A DNA stretch of 10,022 nucleotides from an uncultured Eubacteriales bacterium. Lineage in GTDB: Bacteria > Bacillota > Clostridia > Oscillospirales > Acutalibacteraceae. The stretch lies in assembly GCA_900316925.1 (NCBI GenBank), contig ONEU01000153.1, forward strand, positions 1-10,022. The letters run 5' to 3'. Made by a program: the position numbers and the translations under genes. A model generated the notes under the pieces. The model worked only from the letters and a program-made list of their open reading frames with translations. It was not told where the DNA came from and ran no database searches. This document shows positions 1 to 6,455 of the stretch, piece by piece. Each line of letters opens with the position of its first letter. Within the stretch, counting starts at the first letter, position 1.

Positions 1-71
1 CCGCAGCGTGACAACACAGCGGCGGGGCACCGCAGCGTGACAACACAGCGGCGAGGTGCCGCAGCGTGACA
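1..71. repeat. 29-bp tandem repeat, two full units and a partial third, cut by the window edge
   Basis: Two consecutive 29-nt units occupy 1-29 and 30-58, and a third begins at 59 and keeps the first 13 bases (CCGCAGCGTGACA) before diverging. The two full units differ only near their ends (GCGGGGCA against GCGAGGTG). Each unit carries CCGC near its start and GCGG about 12 nt later, so each could form a small imperfect hairpin. There are no unique spacers between units, so this is a minisatellite-like array rather than CRISPR. It lies just 3' of the ABC transporter gene on the minus strand, and its full copy number lies outside the window. Confidence 0.85.
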
Positions 72-76
72 CGGGT

Positions 77-91
77 GCGCAGGCTCTGCGC
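77..91 (-). other. short perfect hairpin just after the ABC transporter stop codon
   Basis: GCGCAG at 77-82 and CTGCGC at 86-91 form a 6-bp perfect stem with a 3-nt loop, six bases beyond the stop codon of the upstream gene. No U-tract follows on the minus strand, so it is not a canonical intrinsic terminator. It may stabilise the 3' end or be incidental in GC-rich sequence. Confidence 0.35.
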
Positions 92-97
92 CGCCGG

Positions 98-2905
98 TTA
101 GTCGGTGCGGAGGGCGGTGACGGGGTCTTTTTTGGCGGCTTTGTGAGAGGGGATGATGCCGCCGAGTAGGGTGAGTAGAACACTTAACAGAATCAGGATG
201 AGACAGTTGGTGAAGGGAAGAATGGCGTTGACGTTGTCGTTCTGTGCAATGGCGTGAATGATGGCGTTGATCGGGAGGAGCAGGAGCAGCGAAATGCCAA
301 TGCCCATGGCTCCCGAAAACAGACCGATGATGAATGTCTCGGCGTTGAAGACCCGGGAAATATTTCGCTTCGAGGCACCGATGGCTCGAAGAATACCGAT
401 CTCTTTGGTGCGCTCCAGAACCGAAATGTAGGTGATGATGCCGATCATAATAGATGAGACGATCAGCGAAACCGCCACAAAGGCGATGAGAACATAGGAA
501 ATGACGTTGATGATGGTGGTGATGGAGGACATCAGAAGACCAACAAAATCGGTGTAGGTGATCTGGTCTTCTTCGTCAACCGTTTTGTTGTAGTCCTCAA
601 TGCAGTGGGTGATGGCGTCTTTGCTTTCAAAGCTGTCGGCATAGATGTCAATAGAGGAGGGGGTGTCCTTGTTCACGACACCCATAAGACTCAGGTTTTC
701 ATCAAGGGTGACAGACATGATGTATTTGTCATACAGGTTGACTAAGATCTGCTGGTCGGGTGCCTGGAGGAACAGATCGAAAATCGACGCGCGCTTTTCT
801 TCACTCAGATTCCGCAGGTCAAAGTCCTGCGCGGGTGTGGAGGCAATGTCCGGGAACATCTGCCGCAGTGCGGTGACCATCTTCTGGGCTGATTCCGGAT
901 CCTTCTCGGAAATCACGTTCCAGAGGGAGGTGAAAATCTTCGCTTTGTCGGAAATGCCCAGCGAGGAAAAGTATTTCTTCACATCATTGGCTTTCTCTTC
1001 ATCGGTGGTAGCCTTGAAAGAGAGTCCGTTAAGAATGTTGGTGTCCGGATGACTGCGCTGCTCCTTGACAATGTCGCTGTTGTCGGCGTATGCCATGAGA
1101 TAGTCCGTGAGTTTCTTGGTGTAGCCCACCGGCGCTTTGATGAGATTGCTCTTGTTGCCGTCTTTCGGACGGATGATGCCGGAGAAATTCATCTTTACGG
1201 CGGTTTTCAGCATGGAGCTGATCTTGTTGGTATCATCGGAGATATTGTCGTAGGTGCCCTTGTCATTCTTGACATAGAGATCGCTGGCGGGAACCAGATA
1301 ATAGTCCTTGCTGCAAACATCCTGATAATTGAGCTTGCGTGTCGGGATGGCGACTCCCTGGCTGGAGGTGATCTTGGAGACGATATCCTTGTACTCGTTC
1401 AGCGGCAGGAGACCCAGCTGATAGAGAGCGGTGGAGGAAACTTCATTGTTGCTGTCAAGCACAAGAAGCATCTCGTTGTATTCCTTGGGCATGGAGCCGT
1501 AGACGATATCATAATTATCTGTGATGGAGGTGCTGACGCCCTTGCCGTCGGGAGACGGGATGAGCTGTGTATAGATGAGGCTGTCATCAAACATGGAGGT
1601 CAGTCCGCCGGAGCTTCCGTAGGAGGAGGTCATGGTGATGGAGCCGAACTGCATGGTGCTGTTTTCCACGTTGAGGGAGCTGCCGTCGGTATTGATGAGG
1701 GTGTTGTTGTCGTCATAGGTGTACACGCCGAACTTCGTGTTGTAGGAATAGACAATACCATTTCCGCCGATGTATTGGTGAATTTCGGAGTCCTTGTTGT
1801 CAAGGTACTTCTTGAATTTGGTGAGGTTGTTTTCGGTGAAGCTGCCCATCATATCGGCGGCGGACTGCAGGCGTCTGTCATTGGCATAAACGGCGTCCAT
1901 CTCGTGATCGGATTTGCCGCCGGTGGTGCGTGCCTTGGAGGAGTTCTTGATCATGGAGTTGAGATCAATGGTCTGGGCGTCAATGGTAATGGGGTAGGAG
2001 GCCATGGTGTCACGCTGGATGCTGTCGATATAGACGTTCACCCCCGTGGACAGCGACTGGATCAGCGCAATGCCGATGATGCCGATGGAACCTGCAAAGG
2101 AGGTAAGTATCGTTCTGGCTTTTTTGGTGCGCAGGTTATTAAAGCTCAGGGCGAGGGAGGTGCGGAAGGACATGGATGCTTTTCCCATGTTTTTATGCTC
2201 CGGCGCCTGTTGTTTCTCGTCCTCAATGACGTAGGGATTGGAGTCGTCGGTGATCCTGCCGTCGCTGAGCTTCACGATACGGGTGGCGTACTTTTCGGCA
2301 AGCTCCGGATTGTGGGTGACCATGATGACCAGGCGGTCATTGGCAACTTCGTTGAGCAGATCCATGACCTGCAGGCTTGTTTCGGAATCGAGTGCGCCGG
2401 TAGGTTCGTCGGCAAGGAGGATCTCGGGGTCATTGACCAACGCTCTGGCGATGGCCACACGCTGCATCTGACCGCCGGACATCTGGTTCGGACGTTTATG
2501 CAGCTGGTCGCCCAGCCCCACCTTTTCAAGAGCTTCTCTGGCACGGCGTTTCCGTTCGGATTTTGAAACGCCGGAAATGGTGAGGGCAAGCTCCACATTG
2601 GAGAGAATCGTCTGGTGGGGAATCAGGTTATAGCTCTGGAACACAAAACCAATCGTATGGTTGCGATAGGAGTCCCAGTCCCTGTCTTTATACTTCTTGG
2701 TGGAAATTCCGTTAATAATCAGTTCGCCGCTGTCGTAGCGGTCAAGACCGCCGATGACGTTGAGCAGGGTCGTTTTTCCCGAGCCGCTTGGTCCGAGAAT
2801 GGCGACAAATTCATTATCCCGAAAATTCAGGCTCACGCCGTCAAGAGCCGTCTGCGTCAGGTCGCCGGTGACGTACTCCTTGCGGATATCCTGGATAGTC
2901 AGCAT
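98..2905 (-). CDS. fused ABC transporter ATPase-permease, MacB/FtsX type, with large extracellular domain
   Basis: This 935-residue protein joins an ABC ATPase to a permease in one chain. Visible ATPase motifs are Walker A GPSGSGKTT (38-46), Q-loop Gln90, signature MSGGQ (142-146), Walker B ILLADEP (162-168), D-loop ALDS (171-174) and switch His198. After a linker comes one membrane helix (about 264-287), then roughly 500 predicted extracellular residues, then three C-terminal helices (about 797-825, 857-880, 898-918). The loop after the first of these reads ERTKEIGILRAIGAS, the hallmark of FtsX/MacB permeases. Members of this class usually act mechanically on the cell envelope, export peptides or resist antimicrobial peptides; the substrate cannot be told here. 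The ATG at 2903-2905 follows AGGGAAG (2913-2919) by 7 nt. The gene is monocistronic as far as seen, with its own promoter and no adjacent two-component system. The extracellular domain matches nothing I recognise. Confidence 0.93.
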   Translation of the reverse strand: MLTIQDIRKEYVTGDLTQTALDGVSLNFRDNEFVAILGPSGSGKTTLLNVIGGLDRYDSGELIINGISTKKYKDRDWDSYRNHTIGFVFQSYNLIPHQTILSNVELALTISGVSKSERKRRAREALEKVGLGDQLHKRPNQMSGGQMQRVAIARALVNDPEILLADEPTGALDSETSLQVMDLLNEVANDRLVIMVTHNPELAEKYATRIVKLSDGRITDDSNPYVIEDEKQQAPEHKNMGKASMSFRTSLALSFNNLRTKKARTILTSFAGSIGIIGIALIQSLSTGVNVYIDSIQRDTMASYPITIDAQTIDLNSMIKNSSKARTTGGKSDHEMDAVYANDRRLQSAADMMGSFTENNLTKFKKYLDNKDSEIHQYIGGNGIVYSYNTKFGVYTYDDNNTLINTDGSSLNVENSTMQFGSITMTSSYGSSGGLTSMFDDSLIYTQLIPSPDGKGVSTSITDNYDIVYGSMPKEYNEMLLVLDSNNEVSSTALYQLGLLPLNEYKDIVSKITSSQGVAIPTRKLNYQDVCSKDYYLVPASDLYVKNDKGTYDNISDDTNKISSMLKTAVKMNFSGIIRPKDGNKSNLIKAPVGYTKKLTDYLMAYADNSDIVKEQRSHPDTNILNGLSFKATTDEEKANDVKKYFSSLGISDKAKIFTSLWNVISEKDPESAQKMVTALRQMFPDIASTPAQDFDLRNLSEEKRASIFDLFLQAPDQQILVNLYDKYIMSVTLDENLSLMGVVNKDTPSSIDIYADSFESKDAITHCIEDYNKTVDEEDQITYTDFVGLLMSSITTIINVISYVLIAFVAVSLIVSSIMIGIITYISVLERTKEIGILRAIGASKRNISRVFNAETFIIGLFSGAMGIGISLLLLLPINAIIHAIAQNDNVNAILPFTNCLILILLSVLLTLLGGIIPSHKAAKKDPVTALRTD

Positions 2906-2947
2906 ACGATCACTTCCCTTTTTCTGTTATTTAATGCTGTGTTCCAT

Positions 2948-2976
2948 ATTATACCATATTACAAGCGAGTTGAAAA
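2948..2976 (-). promoter_or_regulatory. sigma-A-type promoter of the ABC transporter gene
   Basis: Read on the minus strand, TTTTCA (2971-2976) is followed after exactly 17 nt by a perfect TATAAT (2948-2953), with TG one base upstream of the -10 (extended -10, TGGTATAAT). Transcription should begin near 2941, giving a 5' UTR of about 35 nt. The -35 is a 4/6 match, and the strong -10 compensates. The call is by motif only. Confidence 0.75.
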
Positions 2977-2994
2977 CATATTTTCTGCGGATAA

Positions 2995-3142
2995 CACGGA
3001 AATCAGTTCTGATCTGCCAGTTACCGGGGAAACCCTTTTTCTGGCGAAAAAAAGGTTTCCCCGCACCCCCCCCTCTCCAAAATTCGCTGCGGAATAAGCC
3101 TTGCAGCAATTGGTAAACACTAAGTTATCATTGTTGTTGACG
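2995..3142. repeat. dispersed intergenic repeat E1 with long central hairpin
   Basis: This stretch of about 148 nt matches 9877-10022 in the same orientation. Identical blocks include CACGGAAATCA at the left end, a 25-nt block across the hairpin tip (3034-3058 against 9916-9940), TCCAAAATTCGCTG and TAAACACTAA. The centre folds as a hairpin from 3025 to 3063: CGGGGAAACC pairs with GGTTTCCCCG, one C bulges, and TTTTT pairs with AAAAA around the loop CTGGCGAA. A run of eight C (3066-3073) follows. No terminal inverted repeats or target duplications are visible. A minus-strand frame across it could encode a peptide of about 60 residues, but I treat this as noncoding. It fills the gap between the infB terminator and the ABC transporter promoter. 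Confidence 0.85.
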
Positions 3143-3175
3143 AAAAATTTTCAGGGACTTTTTCGTGAAAGTCCC
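3143..3175 (-). terminator. second hairpin downstream of infB, possible back-up terminator
   Basis: On the minus strand GGGACTTT and AAAGTCCC (3168-3175 and 3154-3161) form an 8-bp perfect stem with a 6-nt loop. Five U follow at 3143-3147, separated from the stem by six bases, so the geometry is not ideal. CGAAAAA (3159-3165) can instead pair with TTTTTCG (3141-3147), giving an alternative fold that excludes the first. It may act as back-up termination after the stronger hairpin at 3198-3237. Confidence 0.45.
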
Positions 3176-3184
3176 CCGACTTGT

Positions 3185-3237
3185 TTTCTAAAGAGATAAC
3201 AGGCACGGGTACTCCGGATAGAGCAACCGTGCCTGTT
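3185..3237 (-). terminator. intrinsic-type terminator of the rimP-infB operon
   Basis: Twelve bases beyond the infB stop codon, AACAGGCACGG (minus strand, 3227-3237) pairs perfectly with CCGTGCCTGTT (3198-3208). After one mismatch the stem continues for five more pairs (TGCTC with GAGTA), closing a 6-nt loop. One inner pair is a G-U wobble in minus-strand RNA but an A-C mismatch in plus-strand RNA, which agrees with function on the minus strand. The tract after the stem (ATCTCTTTAG) is only moderately U-rich, so termination may be partial. Confidence 0.7.
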
Positions 3238-3249
3238 AAGGTAAAGCGG

Positions 3250-5754
3250 TTAATTTTGTTTTACTTCTTCCATCTGATAGATTTCAAAGATGTCGCCTTC
3301 CTTGATGTCGCTGAAACGTTCAAGGGTGATGCCGCATTCAAAGCCGGCGGCTACTTCCTTGACGGAATCCTTGAAACGCTGGAGGGAAGCAATGATATCA
3401 TCGGCAATCACGATGCCGTCGCGTACCACACGAACCTGGGCGCCTCTGAGCACCTTGCCGCTCAGGACGTAGGAACCGGATACCAGACCGACATTCGTGA
3501 TCTTGTAGGTCTGACGGACCTCAACCTTGCCGAGCTGTGTCTCCTTGAACTTCGGTGCCAGCATACCCTTCATGGCAGCTTCAATTTCTTCAATGCAATC
3601 GTAGATGATACGGTACAGACGCAGATCCACACCGTCACGCTTGGCGTTCTCTTCGGCCACCGCATCGGGACGGACATTGAAGCCCACAATGATCGCGTTG
3701 GAGGCCGATGCCAGCATGACGTCGGATTCTCTGACGGCGCCGACGCCGCTGTGGATGACGTTGACGCGGATCTCTTCGTTGGAGAGCTTCTCCAGAGACT
3801 GGCGCACGGCTTCTACGGACCCCTGTACGTCTGCCTTGACAATGATCTTCAGTTCCTTCATGTCATCCAGACGCATCTGGTCAAACAGGTTGTCAAGAGT
3901 GACCTTGGTTCTGGCGTTGAAGCGCTCTTCCTTGGCGGCATTCTTGCGCTGCTCGACCAGCTCACGGGCAAGTCTCTCGTCGGATACGGCGTTGAAGACG
4001 TCGCCGCCGGTGGGAACATCATCCAGTCCGGTGATCTCTACCGGTACGGAAGGACCGGCATCCTTGACCTTCTGGCCCTTGTCGTTGGTCATGGCTCTCA
4101 CACGGCCGACGGTTGTGCCTGCCACGATGATATCACCCACATTGAGGGTACCGTTCTGCACCAGGACGGTGGCGATCGGTCCTCTGCCCTTGTCAAGACG
4201 GGCCTCAATGACCGTACCCTTGGCGGCACGGGAGGGGTTGGCACGCAGCTCCTTCATGTCGGCAACCAGCAGAACCATCTCCAGAAGATCGTCAATACCC
4301 TCTTTGGTGTGGGCGGAAACCGGAATAACCGGGGTATCACCGCCCCATTCCTCGGGAACGATCTCATATTCGGTGAGCTGCTGCTTGACGTTTTCTACGT
4401 TAGCGCCGGGCTTGTCGATCTTGTTGACGGCAACGATGATGGAGACACCGGCAGCCTTGGCATGGTTGATAGCCTCAATGGTCTGGGGCATGATACCGTC
4501 GTCGGCAGCCACGACCAGGATGGCAATATCCGTAACCTGAGCGCCTCTGGCTCTCATGGTGGTGAAGGCCTCATGGCCGGGGGTGTCCAGGAAGGTGATC
4601 TCACGGTCATCAATGCTCACGCGGTACGCACCGATATGCTGTGTGATGCCGCCTGCTTCGGTAGCCGTTACATGGGCGTGACGGATGCAGTCAAGCAGGG
4701 AGGTCTTGCCGTGGTCAACGTGTCCCATGACGACCACCACCGGGGCACGGGATACAAGATTCTCATCATTGTCGTCGCTGTCGTCAATGATCCTTTCCTC
4801 GATGGTCTCAATGGTCTCCTTTTCCACCTTGGCATGGAACTCCATGGCTACCAGGGAGGCGGTATCAAAGTCAATGGTATCGTTTACGGCCGCCATCACG
4901 CCCAGACCCATGAGCTTCATAATGACCTCGGCAGCTCTGGCCTTCAGACGCAGTGCCAGTTCGCCGACGGTGATCTCATCCGGGATCTGTACGGTAAGGG
5001 GCTTGTTCTTTCTGTCCTTTTCAATGCGGCGCAGTCTTTCCTGCTCTGTCTCCTTGCGGGAGTTGCGGGGCTTGCCCTTCTGCTGGGAACGCTGTGTGAT
5101 CTTCTGCTTCTGCACCGTGTTGACATTGTGCATCTTCTCGCTGGCCAGACGGTCATATTTCTCGTTGTAGCGCTCAATGTCCACGTTCGAGGAACGGGTG
5201 TTGATCACACGGCTGCGGGTGCCGTAGCCGTTATCGGCGTTTCCGGCGGGAGCCGTCTCGCTCTGGGGCTTGCCGGAAGGCTTCTGTGCCTGCTGCGGAG
5301 CGGGCTTTTTCTTCTGCTGCTGTGCCGGCTTCTGCTGCTGACGGTTATCCGGCTTTGCAGGCTTCTGCTGCTTTGTCTTATCGGCAGGTGCTTTCTGCTG
5401 GGGAGCCTCCGTCTTGCGGGGCTTCTCGTTCTTTGCGGGCTTCTGCTCCGTCCGGGCAGGCTTCGGCTCGGCTTTTTCCGCCGTTTCCTTCCCTTCGGCA
5501 AACTCCGTCTTACCGGCGGGAGCTTCCTCCTGCGGAGCGGCTGTCTGCCTGTCATTGGCGCTGGCAAAATAATCGTCAAAGCTCTGCACCGCCGATTTCT
5601 GGGTGAAGTGCTCGAAAATGACGTTCAGTTCCTCCTCGGTGAGGACGGTGGCCGGCTTTTTCACCGAACCCAGACGCTCCTTCAGAACCTCTGCAGCCTC
5701 TTTATTGGAAATATTGAGATCCTTGGCGACCTCGCTCAATCGATATTTAATCAT
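3250..5754 (-). CDS. infB: translation initiation factor IF-2
   Basis: IF2 is the GTPase that brings initiator fMet-tRNA to the 30S subunit and promotes 50S joining. The 834-residue product shows an N-terminal IF2N module (about 1-52), a low-complexity K/P/Q/A-rich linker (about 66-176), a basic stretch, a second IF2N-type module (about 252-310) and the GTPase domain. GTPase motifs are GHVDHGKT (344-351), GGITQHIGAY (368-377), DTPGH (390-394), NKID (444-447) and SAH (480-482), followed by domain II and the C-terminal tRNA-binding domains. Length and order are normal for a Gram-positive IF2. AGGAGG (5764-5769) lies 9 nt before the ATG, and the gene starts 20 nt after ylxQ stops. It is the last gene of its operon, with a terminator directly behind it. 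Repeated CAG/CTG-rich codons make the linker DNA slippage-prone. Confidence 0.98.
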   Translation of the reverse strand: MIKYRLSEVAKDLNISNKEAAEVLKERLGSVKKPATVLTEEELNVIFEHFTQKSAVQSFDDYFASANDRQTAAPQEEAPAGKTEFAEGKETAEKAEPKPARTEQKPAKNEKPRKTEAPQQKAPADKTKQQKPAKPDNRQQQKPAQQQKKKPAPQQAQKPSGKPQSETAPAGNADNGYGTRSRVINTRSSNVDIERYNEKYDRLASEKMHNVNTVQKQKITQRSQQKGKPRNSRKETEQERLRRIEKDRKNKPLTVQIPDEITVGELALRLKARAAEVIMKLMGLGVMAAVNDTIDFDTASLVAMEFHAKVEKETIETIEERIIDDSDDNDENLVSRAPVVVVMGHVDHGKTSLLDCIRHAHVTATEAGGITQHIGAYRVSIDDREITFLDTPGHEAFTTMRARGAQVTDIAILVVAADDGIMPQTIEAINHAKAAGVSIIVAVNKIDKPGANVENVKQQLTEYEIVPEEWGGDTPVIPVSAHTKEGIDDLLEMVLLVADMKELRANPSRAAKGTVIEARLDKGRGPIATVLVQNGTLNVGDIIVAGTTVGRVRAMTNDKGQKVKDAGPSVPVEITGLDDVPTGGDVFNAVSDERLARELVEQRKNAAKEERFNARTKVTLDNLFDQMRLDDMKELKIIVKADVQGSVEAVRQSLEKLSNEEIRVNVIHSGVGAVRESDVMLASASNAIIVGFNVRPDAVAEENAKRDGVDLRLYRIIYDCIEEIEAAMKGMLAPKFKETQLGKVEVRQTYKITNVGLVSGSYVLSGKVLRGAQVRVVRDGIVIADDIIASLQRFKDSVKEVAAGFECGITLERFSDIKEGDIFEIYQMEEVKQN

Positions 5755-5774
5755 CTATACATTCCTCCTGTCTG

Positions 5775-6080
5775 TTATTCGGCACACAGCAGCTTCATCT
5801 TACCGGCGAAACCGCTGTCGTTTACGGAAATGATCCCTGTCTGTTTCTTACCGATGGCGTTTCCGAGCTGCTCCATAGTGGCGTCAACCGTGACGGCTTC
5901 CACACCGGCCTGGGCAGCCTTCTGACCGATAGCGCCTGCCGAGCGTTCCGACAGATCGCAGGCCAGCAGCAGCAATGCGCTGTTCCCGTCCTTTATCGAC
6001 TCCGCCGCCGCATCGAACCCGGGCGACAGCTTTCCCGCTCGCCTGGCGATTCCCAGTAAAGATAACAGCTTTTCATTCAT
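5775..6080 (-). CDS. ylxQ: YlxQ, L7Ae/L30e-family RNA-binding protein
   Basis: This small (101-residue) single-domain protein resembles the L7Ae/L30e/S12e ribosomal protein family, whose members bind kink-turn RNA. Recognisable parts are the N-terminal GIARRAGKLSPG (10-21), the hydrophobic strand ALLLLACD (35-42) and the C-terminal IGKKQTGIISVND (76-88), all typical of YlxQ proteins. Its place between ylxR and infB is the classic Firmicute arrangement. The ATG at 6078-6080 is preferred: it gives the usual family length, and GGAGGG (6091-6096) lies 10 nt upstream. An in-frame TTG at 6111-6113 would add 11 residues but has a weaker Shine-Dalgarno sequence. The exact RNA target is not known for this branch. 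A role in ribosome or RNA metabolism is inferred from family and operon. Confidence 0.92.
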   Translation of the reverse strand: MNEKLLSLLGIARRAGKLSPGFDAAAESIKDGNSALLLLACDLSERSAGAIGQKAAQAGVEAVTVDATMEQLGNAIGKKQTGIISVNDSGFAGKMKLLCAE

Positions 6081-6126
6081 ATTCCGTATGCCCTCCGTTT
6101 CAGATGCTTTCAAAATACCCTGCGGT

Positions 6127-6426
6127 TCATCCTTCGCTTAATTCGCTTTCCAGCCGCTGATAAACCTCGTCGGGGATTTTGCAGGAAAACGCTCTTTCCA
6201 GTCTCCGGGCTTTTCTGGCCGCTGCCAGACATTTGGGATCGTGACACACATAAGCTCCTCTGCCCGGTTTTTTACCTGTCAGATCGACCGATATCTCTCC
6301 CTGCTGCAAAAGCCCGCCGTTCTCGTCTGTGACATCGGGAGCTTTCACCACCCGCACTAACTGCTTCTTCTCTTTCATCTCGCCGCAGCCCGTGCATTTT
6401 CTCATGGGGATCTTCTTCTGCTTCAT
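6127..6426 (-). CDS. ylxR: YlxR/RnpM RNA-binding protein (RNase P modulator family)
   Basis: This 99-residue basic protein has the family's opening KKIPMRKC (4-11), the GRGAYVC motif (55-61) that lines the putative RNA-binding surface, and a Lys/Arg-rich helix (about 67-80). In Bacillus subtilis the homologue (RnpM) has been reported to bind RNase P RNA and modulate its activity. Four cysteines, C11-x2-C14 and C61-x4-C66, could form a zinc site; that is an inference from spacing only. The start at 6424-6426 matches the family. Two GGAGG sequences precede it, at 6436-6440 (9 nt before the ATG) and 6430-6434 (3 nt), and the distal one is better placed. It begins 29 nt after nusA ends, so it is surely co-transcribed. 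Confidence 0.95.
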   Translation of the reverse strand: MKQKKIPMRKCTGCGEMKEKKQLVRVVKAPDVTDENGGLLQQGEISVDLTGKKPGRGAYVCHDPKCLAAARKARRLERAFSCKIPDEVYQRLESELSEG

Positions 6427-6455
6427 GCTCCTCCACCTCCGTCCTGCTGCTCCGT

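Noticed and set aside
1..71. CRISPR array at the window edge
   Set aside because: The 29-nt units abut one another with no unique spacers and no cas genes are present.
1049..2566. Plus-strand open frame of 505 codons opposite the ABC transporter gene
   Set aside because: It is antisense to a clear ABC ATPase-permease gene. Its Gly/Val/Ile-rich translation is what codon bias on the other strand produces, and no ribosome binding site or domain is seen.
3025..3063. E1 and E2 central hairpins as intrinsic terminators
   Set aside because: Neither strand has a U-tract after the stem; the flanks are C-rich on the plus strand and mixed on the minus strand. The T-runs lie inside the stem.
2927..3109. 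Minus-strand 60-residue reading frame across E1, similar to the 84-residue frame at 9734-9988 across E2
   Set aside because: The resemblance follows from the repeated DNA. The frames run through hairpins and, in both cases, through the predicted promoter of the next gene, and neither start has a convincing ribosome binding site.
5286..5606. CTG/CAG-rich stretch as a separate repeat element
   Set aside because: It is the coding sequence of the Gln/Lys/Pro-rich IF2 linker, and the reading frame explains the repeats.
3181..5925. Long plus-strand open frame (914 codons) opposite infB
   Set aside because: It is the antisense shadow of infB, whose product has every IF2 GTPase motif. The antisense reading is a low-complexity Leu/Gly/His-rich translation with no family resemblance.
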